Of a stretch of 64,000 nucleotides of DNA, positions 11,923 through 23,326 are shown piece by piece. The stretch is from Eremomyces bilateralis CBS 781.70 (Eukaryota; Ascomycota; Dothideomycetes; Eremomycetales; Eremomycetaceae), in contig NW_022985081.1 of NCBI RefSeq assembly GCF_010015585.1, forward strand, positions 559,434 through 623,433, given 5' to 3'. The notes under the pieces were generated by a model that was not told the DNA's origin, made no database searches, and was given only the letters and a program-made list of their open reading frames with translations. Positions within the stretch are counted from its first letter, which is position 1; each line of letters begins with the position of its first letter. Position numbers and translations under genes: made by a program.

Positions 11923-13298
11923 ATGACGGGGCAAGCTGAAGGTGCTGCAACTACAGTCCGGCGGACGAGTGGGCCTCGAAAGCGGACGATGCCCAAAGGA
12001 GGTGAGACTCCAGTGTTCGCCCGACCAGTTGAGACGGAACCACCCCGTCACAAGAACAATCAGGACTCGGAAAAGAGACTGAGCTCAGCAATTGACTCGG
12101 ATTGCTTCGAGGTGGATGCGTTTGGGAATACCGTTGACCAGCCTGCTAAGCTCCAGGCACCGTCGGCCGGGGGCAGTTCGCGCAAGAGAAAGGTACTAGG
12201 CAGCATTACCAATGATGGTCTCGGCAACAGATTAGATGGGTCTGCAATTCAGAAGCCCAATAAGAGAACTAAGAAGCAAAATGTTGAGGTTCCGGGCAAG
12301 GAGAAGCGTCTGAGGAAGTAAGCCTTTCATTCTTTAGTCATTGCTGAATAGTCATTGACCATTTATCTAGGTACCGAGATCATGCTCCTTCATCGTTCCA
12401 CGATATCTATTTCCGTGCTAGATCCCAGAGGTAAATGCTCCAATGAACCAGAAATTGATCGTCCCGCTGATAAGCTACGAAGATTCTATGTGCTCTCAAG
12501 GAAACGAGGCGGAACTGAGGAGTGTCCGAAGGAAGAAGTTGAATTGACTGGCTCCACGGGCAATATTTACACTGTGGAGATCAAGCCTCGACCTACGTGC
12601 AGTTGCCCACATGCTATCAAAGGGAAGCAATGCAAGCACATGGTCTACGTAAGCTGATAGCAGTGCTCTCCTGATGATTAGAGAGCTGACATACGGCCAG
12701 GTCCTCCATAAAGTGCTCAATGCGCGTTATGAATACGTCTATCAGCTCGCTCTTCTCTCTTCCGAACTCCGAGAGATCTTCGCTCGTGCGCCTCGTATCG
12801 AGACCGAGAACACTTCAACCCAGGGGACGGACGGGAAGCGCAAGACTATCGAAGGTGACTGTCCCATCTGCTTCACAGAGTTCGAAGAGAACAAGGAAAC
12901 CATCGTCTACTGCAAAGCTGCGTGTGGCCAGAACATTCACAAGGAATGTTTCGAGACCTGGGCTTCTGCCCGGCGAAAAAGCCATGATGAGGTGACCTGC
13001 CCATTCTGCCGCAGTACCTGGGAGGGCGATCAAGACATGGTCACAAAGATCAAGAAGTCGGGAGGAAGGAATGAGGAAGGTTATGTCAATGTTGCCGATC
13101 AACTTGGCATCTCTGGCCAGCGAGGTATGTTCTGCTTGCGCTTATGACGTGTTACATATGCTTATGACGGAATGTCCAGACTACAGCACTTACAACCCAT
13201 TCTGGGTTAACCGACAACGTCAAGCGGGTGCCAACGTGGGAGATTGGGACTTTGGCTTCGTACGTGAGCCCTATTTCAACCGCTCTGGATACGATTGA
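11923..13298 (+). CDS. SWIM- and RING-finger protein, putative E3 ubiquitin ligase
   Basis: Five exons (11923-12317, 12371-12430, 12483-12648, 12701-13124, 13180-13298) with four introns of 52-55 nt, 387 residues. The N-terminal third is disordered and Lys/Arg-rich with nuclear-localisation-like clusters (SRKRK, KRTKKQ). A SWIM zinc finger follows, with the C-x-C...C-x-H pattern (CSCPHAIKGKQCKH) after FYVLSRKRGGTEECP. Next is a helical stretch (EYVYQLALLSSELREIF), then a RING-type finger with CPICFTEFEE, a central Cys/His part (CGQNIHKECFETW) and CPFCRSTW. The last exon is aromatic-rich and ends SGYD. The arrangement matches a conserved fungal SWIM-RING family and MEX-type E3 ligases. The target is unknown. 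Each splice restores a conserved motif. Confidence 0.85.
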
Positions 13299-13919
13299 GG
13301 CTTCGTGTTCATGGGACGCATGAAGCTCATGGCCATCAAACGAATTCATCGCCGCTCTGTCTTCGAGTTTGAAAGGAAATTCGGACAGCGCCTGATTCAC
13401 AGAAATCGCTCGTTATAAGGAGGGCTAATTGCATACTTCCAAGGGGCAGCAGCCACAGACGGCATCAGTACGGCAAGCATATTTATACTGTCATTTACAG
13501 ACCCCTTCAATCCACTCATAGCTGCAGTAATTACTGGCTGCCTCAGCATCCTGCATCTGATATGTAGTACGCAGCAATGACAACAATTTCGCCGACGTTC
13601 TAACCATATCCATGGTCCTACTAGTGATTCTTCTGCTCAACGGCATTGAATGCCCCTTGTTTCGCCAGAAACTCCACCATTCATGCACCCGGTACTGAGT
13701 TATGCATGAACAGTTGCCCAGCCGATGTCTTCAATGACCTCTTGCCCATGACCTGCCGTCTCTCATGGGCCATGCTGATAACACTGATATGCGGTCTCTC
13801 TTTGCCACAATGTGTCGCTTCAACCATATGTTCACTCCCCTTGCAACATCCGCGAAGTGCCTACTGACGGCACATTTCCTCTTTTTTCGCTCAATAGCCT
13901 GGAGCTTCGCCAGCAGAAC
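13299..13919. other. Convergent intergenic region
   Basis: About 620 bp between convergent genes. The ORFs here (up to 162 codons, overlapping the 3' end of DAD2) are antisense shadows or non-coding. Nothing else was identified. Confidence 0.5.
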
Positions 13920-14449
13920 TCAATCACCAGATCCCTGCTGTGATTCCAATGCTGCAGCCTGGTCAACTGGTATCCGTACCAGCGTCTGTGGCAGCGGCGG
14001 TCCCGCATCGACTTTCGTCTCCTCTGCCACCACTTCGTCTTCCGCACCTTTCGGCTTTGGTATTTTCGCTATTGATCTAGGATTAGCTCTCTTGCCCATA
14101 TACTTAAAGACTAACTCTAGGACAGCTGTGCAAACTAGGAGAATATCAAGGAGAATGAGCACGCACTCGACGCCAAACTTATTGCCCTCAACACATTCCC
14201 CCAATTACTCAACACCGCCGCGACCGCCTCCGTCCCATCGGTCAGGGTGCTGAGCTTATCTTCCAGCGTCTCCATCTGGTCCGCCAACGCGCCGCTGAGA
14301 TCCTGCAGCTCCTTCAGGCTTGCTAATTCGGCTTTCTTCTCGTTGATCCGCGCGAGGAGGAGCGGGGATTGGCCGGATGCGGAGGATGAGGCGTTGGCGG
14401 CGGAGGAGGAACGGAGGTGGGAGGGGAGGGGACGGTGGGGGAAGGACAT
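13920..14449 (-). CDS. DAD2: DASH/Dam1 complex subunit Dad2
   Basis: Two exons (14449-14167, 14068-13920) with a 98-nt intron, 143 residues. The donor is GTGCGT and the acceptor AATAG; this join gives LASTKIPKPKGAED, matching fungal Dad2 proteins, whereas the nearer acceptor (CCTAG) runs into a stop. The N-terminal 25 residues are Ser/Ala-rich. The conserved helical core is ARINEKKAELASLKELQDLS...LEDKLSTLTDGTEAVAAVL followed by SNWGNVLRAISLAS, and the tail has the conserved PLPQTLVRIPV. The DASH complex forms rings that couple kinetochores to microtubule plus ends in fungi. The start ATG (14449) follows the family; upstream in-frame codons are not conserved. It is divergent from shugoshin, 384 bp away. 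Confidence 0.9.
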
Positions 14450-14833
14450 CGTGATGGGTTGAGGATGGAACGGAGAGGTCTGGTCGGTTAAAGCGAGGAA
14501 ATCAACTATTGAATGACGGATTGGATTATACTCCACTCGTGTTGAATGAAAGGTGGTCGAGAGATAGAGGGATGAATCGCATGTAGACCCCTGTCCATCG
14601 AGACTGCACATCTGGTCGCTCTGACGCGCCGTGACTGTTTACACCTGCAACTTTTGTTATCACCACAAGACAAGACCTCGAATGTAGTCTACAAAATCAA
14701 ACTCGCACCATTAAGCCTGCCAGCGTCATGCTTGACGACCTTGAATGGTCGAATCGCATTTGAGCCCCGAACACGAATTGATTTACAACGACTATACATC
14801 CTTATCACCGAATACAACGCTCACCAGCCCTCC
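14450..14833. promoter_or_regulatory. Shared divergent promoter of DAD2 and SGO1
   Basis: 384 bp lie between the start codons of two chromosome-segregation genes. One ACGCG core (14624-14628), the heart of MBF/MCB cell-cycle boxes, lies near the middle. A regulatory role is inference. Confidence 0.4.
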
Positions 14834-17353
14834 ATGGCGCGATTAAACGACCCGCCTGCTCCAGCGGAGTCAGTAGAGAGCCGTGAGTGACATTATACGG
14901 TTGCGCTCCGGCAAGGACAAGTGCGCTGATATTCTTCATACAGTCAAAAAACGATTCATTCGCCAAAACCGCGAACTAGCCAAGTGAGTCCAGATAACCC
15001 GCCTAGAGCGCTCCAAGTGTCTAACCCATTCCCAGAACTAACTCCACCCAATCCATCCGCATCCGCAATCTCGAATCCGAAACCTCGCGCCTCCTCACCG
15101 AGAACCTATCCCTCCGCTCCCAGATCGCGCACTTAGAAACCACCGTCTCCGACCTCCAATCCACTACCGCCGCCACGGCTCTCCACACCACCCGCTCCCT
15201 CCTCGAATCCAAACTCTCCGAACTCTCCAGCCTAATCTGCACGCTCGGGCAGCCGGACCACACACGTCCTGCGCGCCGACGCTCCTCATACAAACCGCTC
15301 GCCGAGAAACCCAGCCCCACCGCGCGGCAGCAATGGCGCGAAGAAACGCAGATGCCAACGATCGTCGAGGGAAAGTATTTTCCGCGGTGGACGATGGATG
15401 CGGGTGAGATGCTGGCGCTACAGGAGCAAGAGCTGGAGAACGAGCGACAGCAGCAGCTGCAAGTGAACTTCTTGGCGGAGGGGAGCAGTCAGGATAGTCC
15501 GGACCTGGGGCCGCCGCCGGTCGCGCATTTTGATGAGGTGGGGCCGATTGGGTTTGATCCGGGGCGGGAGGCTACGGCAGGGGTGGACGGTGCCGGGGAT
15601 GAAGAGGAGGTGAAGTTGGCGACGGGAGCATTGGGTGTGAATCTAGAGACGAGGAGGCGGAGGAGGGAGAGTGGGAAGATCGATGTGAGGAGGTTGACGG
15701 TGTTCCTGGAGAAAGAGTCGGGAGACGGAGAAATAGGGGAGAGACGGAAGGAAGGCGATGCGAGTGGCGCGGTACAGCAAGTGGCGAGGCCCGGGAAAAG
15801 AAAGTTTGGATCTGGGGATAGTGAGACGGGTTTGAAGACGAATAACGCCTCGCATCCAACACCATCGCAGGACGAGTTCCGTTTCAACAGGAAGTCTCAG
15901 GCAGATACTCCTGCAGCGCCAGAGAACAGGGAGATTGACAGCAACGAAGACCTCGCTGTACCGCTCCGACGGGTTTTGAAGAACAGTAAGTCACCCAACG
16001 TATTACTCGGAAACCAAATGCTAATCAGCAGCAGAATCCACCAACGACGACATCATCAACTCTCCAAAGAAACTCCGTGGTTCCATCCTCGAAGGCAAAC
16101 CTACATCCAACCCAACCGTTCCCACCCTCACCACTCGCAAACCCGCCCTCTCTGCGCGCGAAACCGCCGCGCGCTCCCGCCTCACCCCTAAATCGCGCGA
16201 TCCCCCCTCCCTCCCCGCCCGCCGATCCCGCGCCCCCGACCCGTCCCAACTCGTCATTCCCGAACCCATCCCGCTCCCCACGACACAACCCCAGCCCTCC
16301 CCGGCCGTCACCCGCATCGATCCACCAACTACCCTCTCCGCACCCCTCCACTCCACCGAAAAATCCCTCGACCCCCTCCCACCGAAAACCCCCTTCCTCC
16401 CCTCCGACCTCCTATCCCCCCTAACCGACACCAGCGACCCCTCCGCCCGCGACACGCCTCCGCCCGGCGACCTCGGGTTCTCCTCCGCGAGCCGCCCCAG
16501 CCGACGTGCGCGCCCGCAGGTGAACTACGCGGAACCAAGCTTAAACAAGAAGATGCGACGGGCAGGAGAGAAAGTCGACGCGGTGGCAGCGGGGGCCAAT
16601 GGGTTGCGGGACTCGAGCGCGAGCGAGAGCGAGCGGAGGTCAGTGTCGACGGAGTCGGAGCGGAAGGAGCGGAAGGTGTGCGTGAAGTGGGAGGACGAGG
16701 TGGATGAGGGATGGAGAGATTTTCCGGACGTGACGGATGCGGATGGGGGGAAGACGAAGCTGGAGAAGCTCGCGGAGGCGGAGGCGCAAGCGGCGGTGGA
16801 GGCGGTCGAGCAGGCGACGGCGGAGTGCCGGGCGGGGAGTCCGTTGGGTCGGAAAACGGCGCCGACGCGGGGTAAGGAGCCAGGGGCGGCGAAGATGGAG
16901 GACGGGAAGCCGTTGACGACGGTAGCTGCGGTGGTGAATGCGGCGCGGAAACGGCGGGAGCAGGCGGCTGGTGGCAGAGGGAGTGGCGGCACGCGGCCGA
17001 GATCATCGCGGTTCCACTACCCGGTCGCGAGCACCAAGTCCGACGAGACAAATGAGAGAGAGAAAGATCCGCTCGCGGTATTCGAGTTCACCGACTCGTC
17101 AAGCCCGCCGCGGCCGTTAGGCGCACCCGCTGCCACGCCTGGAATCCAACCGAGTGGCTCCTCGAAAGGGCGAGTGAGTCGGCGGCATAGTTCCATGGCC
17201 GGCCTGTCCAACGACGCGACGAAGGGCGGGCGATCCGAGCCGAGTCGAGCACCCAGTAGTCGGACGACGAGAGAACGACCATCCAGCCGGACGGCGATGA
17301 ATGATGACGACGGGGGGAAGATCTCGACCCGGAGACGGAGTATGCTGTTATGA
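14834..17353 (+). CDS. SGO1: Shugoshin, protector of centromeric cohesion
   Basis: Four exons (14834-14882, 14944-14983, 15036-15985, 16035-17353), 785 residues. The short first exons encode the start of the shugoshin N-terminal coiled coil (KKRFIRQNRELAK, continuing TNSTQSIRIRNLESE), the PP2A-binding region of the family. A long disordered middle follows. The conserved basic C-terminal shugoshin motif is SRPSRRARPQVNYAEPSLNK plus KMRR, which binds phosphorylated histone H2A. The C terminus is Ser/Arg-rich. Two signature motifs at the expected ends make the call firm. Third-intron acceptor usage is ambiguous: CAGCAGCAG at 16026-16034 offers three in-frame acceptors. Base composition swings from C-rich to G-rich codons along the gene. 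Confidence 0.92.
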
Positions 17354-18451
17354 TGAAGAAGAGCAGCTTTTTCTTTTTCGATGTAGCGTTCGGTTTATTA
17401 TCTATCTTGGGGGGTTCACATCGTTGGATAGGGAATTGTGGATATCTTTTACTCTTTTAGAGGATGTGAATGGTGTTGACTTGTGAAAAATTCATGAACT
17501 TGGGTGGTATACTTTATCTGTACCCGAGAAGAAACATCATCCAGGCTCTACTCGATGTTTCTTGGTCGTTCATGGCTCGGGAACTGGCAGGTCAATGGTA
17601 CATGGTGGCTTCCCCGGGCTCCAATCGTTCTCGTCCGGCATTATTCCAGCCTTCTATAGGTCTAGACTTTCATAAAATCCTACAGGAGCCAGAACCAGAC
17701 GCTGGAGATCTGGGACACAGCAGACGTAATCTACAGTAAGACATCCACATTCCAGCCCGATTCCAGGGTTCAAGTGCGGAGAACCCAGCCATGGTGGACG
17801 CACATGACGAATGAGCAGCGACCAGCCACAGTTCGGATGTTCAACCGAGCAGAGCCTCTGATGATCATCAGTGATTACCCTTGGCAACTGTTCTACTACA
17901 TCTTCATATTTCGGACCTCCTGAGGTTGATTGTTGGTGATAGGTGGGTGGGAGAGTTTGGAGGCGAATGAATTTCTAGGCGATGTTGCTTACTCAATGGC
18001 CGTCTGGCTTACATGATGGAAATGGTCTAGAATGTCACGTGAAATGGAGATTTCGTGCGAAAAACTGGAGCGGAGTGGATCCGACGCCGTTTTGGCCGAG
18101 AATCTTCCAGCTGGTCCAGTAATCTGGTTGCTGATATAATTGTTGTCTTTTCCCCAATTGCCTCTGATCTGCTTTCTCTTTCACTTATTTCATTCCTTCA
18201 GTCACTGTCGGTCATTCCTTGTGTCTTAGCAACTGCTTTATCTCAGCAGCTGTTGTCAGTAATTCCTCATTTAATCTCTCCCTGCTCAGCGAGATCACCC
18301 GAGCATCACATCATCCATCGGTCCGGAGAAGCCAATCACAAGCTCCCGAAATAAACATCACCAACTAGCTCCTCCTTATCGAGGCCTCTCTCCCCTTTAT
18401 CATATTTCCCTCCCTAAATCACCTCACTCTCACCTCACCTCACCCTTCACA
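17354..18451. promoter_or_regulatory. Intergenic region upstream of CCP1
   Basis: About 1.1 kb. No gene is supported; ORFs of 60-99 codons lack signals. A TCACGTGA palindrome lies at 18035-18042. Pyrimidine-rich tracts (18360-18450, CT-rich with CACCT repeats) immediately precede the CCP1 start codon, typical of fungal 5' leaders. Confidence 0.4.
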
Positions 18452-19653
18452 ATGGCATCAATCGCTCGATCCGTTGCCCGCACCTCCACCCGTGCCGCCC
18501 GGCCCCTCGCCTCCCGCTATGCCGCCCAGAACGCCCGCTCGTCCTTCCGACGCGGCTATGCGGACAGCGCCGCGCCCCCACCCAAATCAGGCGGCTCCGG
18601 CCTAATCTGGGGCGCTGGACTGGCCGCGCTCCTCGGCGGCGGTGGATACTACTATTACACCACGCAGGGGACAGCCGAGCAGCAACAGAAGGAGTTCAAG
18701 CCGACGTTCGAGGACTATCAGAAGGTGTACGATGCGGTGGCGAAGAAGCTTGAGGACGAGGATGAGTATGATGATGGGAGTTATGGCCCGGTGCTGTTGC
18801 GGTTGGGATGGCACGCGAGTGGCACGTAAGTTTAGATATCGACGCCAATTGAGTGTGATGATGCTGACTTCAATGATTAGATATGACAAGGAAACTGGCA
18901 CCGGTGGCTCCAATGGCGCTACCATGCGTTTCTCCCCTGAAAGGGACCACGGCGCAAACGCAGGCTTGAAGGCTGCCCAAGATTTCCTAGAGCCCATCCA
19001 CCGTACGTCTATATCCCTCTTAACCAGCACGTCTGTGAATTCATTCACTAACACCTCCAGAACAATTCCCCTGGATCACCTACTCCGACCTCTGGACTCT
19101 CTCCGCCGTCTGCGCTATCCAAGAAATGCAAGGCCCTGTCATCCCCTGGCGCCCCGGCCGCGCCGACCGCGACGTCTCCTACTGCACCCCGGACGGCCGC
19201 CTCCCCGACGCCTCCCAAGGCGCCAACCACATCCGCGCCATCTTCGGCCGTATGGGCTTCGACGACCGCGAGATGGTCGCGCTGTCGGGTGCGCACGCCC
19301 TCGGCCGCACGCACACCGACCGCAGCGGCTACGACGGGCCATGGACGTTCTCCCCGACCATCCTGACCAACGACTTCTTCAAGCTGCTGTTGGATGAGAA
19401 GTGGGCGTGGCGGAAGTGGGATGGGCCGAAGCAGTTTCAGGACGTGAAGACGAAGAGCTTGATGATGTTGCCGACGGACATGGTGCTGGTGCAGGATAAG
19501 AAGTTCAAGCCGTGGGTGGAGAAGTACGCGAAGGATAACGAGCTGTTCTTTAAGGATTTCTCGGACGCGGTGACGAAGTTGTTCGAGTTGGGCGTACCGT
19601 TCGAGGTGAAGGAGGAGGATCGCTTCCGGTTCAAGCCGAACACCGGCCTATAA
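18452..19653 (+). CDS. CCP1: Mitochondrial cytochrome c peroxidase
   Basis: Three exons (18452-18825, 18881-19002, 19061-19653), 362 residues, the usual length. A bipartite presequence has an Arg/Ala-rich mitochondrial part ([19 protein letters not shown]) and a hydrophobic sorting segment ([19 protein letters not shown]), as in the intermembrane-space enzyme. Distal residues Trp120-His121 (RLGWHASGT), proximal His244 (SGAHALGR) and Trp260 (GPWTFSP) keep exactly the yeast spacing (123 and 16 residues). The enzyme reduces H2O2 with electrons from cytochrome c. It is haem class I peroxidase. Introns of 55 and 58 nt join conserved blocks without gaps. It is followed by the UstYa gene, but as a housekeeping gene it is probably unrelated to it. 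Confidence 0.95.
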
Positions 19654-20468
19654 GATGTTGAAGCACTCTGCGAAAAGATTCATATTGGATGAGGACAAGA
19701 CGATGATTCCCATAAATAGACGGTCATGAGCTCGGATTAGACCAGCCCGACGCCACACTCAAGAACGTTCGACTAACGTTGAGCTTTTTCTCTTTCTTCA
19801 TTCCGAACTTCGACGATTCCAATCGTCTTTCCCCAGTTCGCGGCTTCAGACCTTTCACAAGGTGCTGTATTTTGTTGTAACATAGTTCTTTGGAATGAAA
19901 TCAGTCCCAAAATATGTTGTTCATCTTTGCTACAGTGCCTGTCGACTGAGATGCTTTTATCGACCCTGATTTCGAGAAAGGCAAAACCAAACCCCTTGAC
20001 CTACACCCCTAGGGGATACATGTGAAAAAATGGTTTCTCTTCTTCTGCCCTTGCGTTCATATTTCGCTGGTCGTTTTGGAACTTGGGTCCGCACACCGCT
20101 TACCTAGAGCGTACACCAAGGAACAGGCAATCAAGCTACTGTCTTCACTGCGACCCCTGAGCGGGCGTTTAGGTCTCATATCCGGACCCATCAGGACAGC
20201 GGTGTGCCACTCGACTACTGGAAAATGTAGGTATTAGTTGCGTGTCATCTCATTGGACGGTATTAACTCTACTAATATATTGTCCATCACGGACGTGTCC
20301 CGGTTCCGTTACTATACAGGTTCAACCAGTTACTCCATGCGCCTAACATGCTCTGAGCTAGATAGTAACTTTACATTTCCATCATCTTCCATTCATCCAA
20401 CTGCACAACGCCATCGCCCTATCTCAAGCCCCGGCACCAATTCATGTCCTCTCCTGACCCCCTACCCC
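19654..20468. other. Convergent intergenic region
   Basis: About 815 bp between the CCP1 and UstYa 3' ends. No gene or repeat is supported. Confidence 0.5.
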
Positions 20469-21548
20469 TCATGGCATCTCCGCATACACCGTATCCCCCT
20501 CCTTAGGCGGCTCCAAATAGTCCGGCGGGATATCCACCGGCAGCTGCCTCGCCTGCGCATACTCTCTTACGTCATCGAAGTTCCGACACATATGCCGCGT
20601 GTTGAAATCGACATACGCGCGCGGCGCGGTCTGGTTCCACCACACTTGACCCAGCACGCCCAAGTCAACGGTGCACATGAGTTGTTGGCGGAGGATGTCG
20701 AGGCAGTGGGCTTGGGGGGGTTAGCGGGCTGTTGGAATGGTGGAAAGGGGGTGGTTGGTGAGACGCACAGACGTGGACCCGGACGATGTGGTCGTCGTTC
20801 AGGAAGGCGCCTTTGCCTTGCGCTTTGTAGTAGTCATAGTTGTAATATAGCGACTGTCGGAGGAGATTCAAGCAGTGTAGTTGATGCAGACCCTCGACGT
20901 TCGCGACGTAGCCTCCACCGTACTTCTTGGCCACCTTCACTTGGTCTGGTTGCAGCCCGGATGCGGCCGCTTCGGATTCTGGGACGACGAGACTGCGATC
21001 TAGGAGAGCTGTGTTAGTATCCAATGTCCTCGGTAAGTTTGAGGGTTAGGAGGGAAGGAGGGGAAAGTACAGTTAACCCCGAGCGAGTTCCAAGCCGCAT
21101 CGACCTCCGGGCTCGCATTTTGTCGGTAGATGTTCTCTTTCATCAGTGAGCCGTTGAAGCGGATTAATGAATAGCGGATGCCAACATCCTTCACAACCTG
21201 GGCTATTTGACCGTTAGGAACCTCTCTTCGTGTAGAGACCGTACGGAGGGGAAGTCAGGGCTCGTGCTCACAATATTGGGACACATATCGTGTCGCGAAA
21301 TCAGCCGGATTGAACGCCCATTGACTCCCTGCCCAGGCACCTATCAAGCCGATGACTGCGTACGAGACGAGTACAAGTGGTGCGACGAAATATCTGGCTC
21401 TACCATCTTTGATCCATCGCCGTCTCCGGTGTCGCGGTGCCTCTTTCTCCAACGACGGGTTCAGAAGGGCTTCCTCTGCCTCGTAGCTATCTCGTGAAGA
21501 GAGCTCGCTGAATTTCGGGGACGATTGCCCGAGGAAAGTGTCCGGCAT
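20469..21548 (-). CDS. UstYa/DUF3328 family membrane oxidase-like protein
   Basis: Four exons (21548-21272, 21202-21071, 21008-20769, 20710-20469), 296 residues. An Arg-rich cytosolic N terminus precedes one membrane anchor (about residues 53-73, FVAPLVLVSYAVIGLIGAWA). The luminal domain carries both family HxxHC motifs: HQLHC at 178-182 and HVSHC at 215-219. The second appears only after splicing with the GTGCGT donor, which supports the model. A Tyr-rich block (YYNYDYYKAQGKG) lies between them and WWNQTAPRAYVDFNTRHMC follows. UstYa proteins modify peptides, with oxidative Tyr cyclisation or cross-linking in ustiloxin/phomopsin-type dikaritin pathways, and some act in other secondary pathways. 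A Kex2-type repeat precursor gene starts 1.8 kb away, in the opposite direction; this is the key context. Confidence 0.88.
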
Positions 21549-23326
21549 TTTGGTTTCCTAGCTCTTTACTCTGAATAGAGTCGCCAAAGATCTCTAGCAA
21601 CCGCTGTCCGACAAGTTGAGAATCACAAACGCAGCTGGTTCAATGGAAACAGAAGATTTTGATCCGATCTTGATTCACAGCAGTAAAGGGAAACGAAGCA
21701 ATCTTTTCTGTCGTGAAAGACATGAACTCTCCAAACCACAAAGAAATCCTCTCAAAGCCACGGTATGTCGGTGAGCTGTATGCACAGCCTTACAAGAGCT
21801 CACTCGGGTAATCGCATTGCTAAAGTTGGCACTTACTATTGCTTAGAAGCCGGCTCAGCCGGGTTATGCTTGTGGGGTGCATGAAGCCATGAAGGATGTG
21901 GTGGGAACCTCTGCATGATCCGCTAAGTGGCTGACAGGATCAATGTCGCCATCGTGATCGGAATTGGTTGCCATCGTCCCGGATTATTCGGGAAGGCCAA
22001 CTGGTGAGATTCATCCACAACATTGGATTTGTCAATGTGGATAAACATAGTATTGGAGACCATCGATAGGATCATTGAGAGACCTCCGTGTCCTATCATT
22101 GCTTGTACGAATAGGCCGCTAACAAAGTCCATTCCGGGGTTAGACGGAGGAATCGATACTCAGCTTGAAGTCTACCCTGGCATAGGATCTGCATCGTAAG
22201 GCTAGATCGGGGGAATTATTGCTGCACGTTATTATTAGCAGTTCCCATAACGGTGTGGATGGTCGTATTTGATGATTGATCAGATGGACGTTGGAGAAGT
22301 GGAGTTGAAGTAAGATCGCGCACAGACGGGGCAAGAGCGTGGCATTGCTTTAATCCTGGTTCCTGCATCGGGGCTAACCTCATTGGGAATTCGTCCTATG
22401 ATGTGGGCGTCATTCCATTCATCGCCATACCTAGACCGATGGAAGCTTTCTGGACAAGCAGGTAGTTACTTCCATGCAGACCTTTAGCGGTCTTGATCTG
22501 GGGCATGTGAATCGAAGCCGTTTCGATGGGAATTTGGAGAGTCCGATATGCACCGTAAACTGACTGATCTGTACCACGAGGAATGCTACACTGCCGCAAA
22601 CGTCCACCTACCATGGCAGATGATGGAAACATTGTTAATGATCTATTGGCAACCTGCATATAGATCATCGTTCAGCTACATTCGGTACAGGTATCTTCTT
22701 TTCTCTATTTTTGCCTTTGATATGCACGATCCTGCAGTCACGCAATCCAACGATCCGCCTTTCTCTCGCCAATGGCAAGACTCAGCATTTCACCCAGCTA
22801 CAATGCATCAGCATGCATTTGTCAATGGATTGAACTCCCGAGGCGATGCAAGCTCACAGCGATCCGAAATCATCCACGATGCCCATGAAAGCGGGGATCT
22901 CTCGTACGCCTATACCACAACTAGGAAGGTGACATGGCTGCGGCAAGCGAATATGGATTGAAACCGAATACACCTCCATGTTGAGATGGACTTGCATGGA
23001 TCTATCAATAGGACACGACAGTGATTAGCGCAGAGGGCACACTGAGGTGACTGATGGATGGACGCTTCGTCCGAGTCTCAGGATCCGACGAAGATCGACG
23101 ATGCTGACGGATAGATTCTGACCGCTGTGTTGGAATCCGTCAGAATATCTACACAGCCGCTAAGTATTACGCCTGAACAATTGAATAAAGCAACGGGGTG
23201 GGGGTTACCTATTGTCCTCTCTGCTATAATAACCACCCCGTCCCAGTCAGTCTTCATCTCGACCATCATCTTCCCCTCCCCTTCACTGACACCTTCAAGA
23301 CCCAAACCACCTCCAAGAACTCCAAC
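21549..23326. promoter_or_regulatory. Divergent intergenic region between UstYa-like gene and repeat precursor
   Basis: About 1.78 kb. Only short ORFs without family signal are present. A TATA-like box (CTATAATA, 23224-23231) sits about 100 bp before the precursor ATG and is followed by a pyrimidine-rich leader. No second biosynthetic gene was recognised. Confidence 0.4.

Noticed and set aside
16021-17051. Several ORFs of up to 240 codons antisense to shugoshin
   Set aside because: Low-complexity Pro/Arg or Gly/Arg translation of the skewed coding strand.
18602-19342. Antisense and alternative-frame ORFs inside CCP1
   Set aside because: The peroxidase frame has all catalytic residues with yeast spacing.
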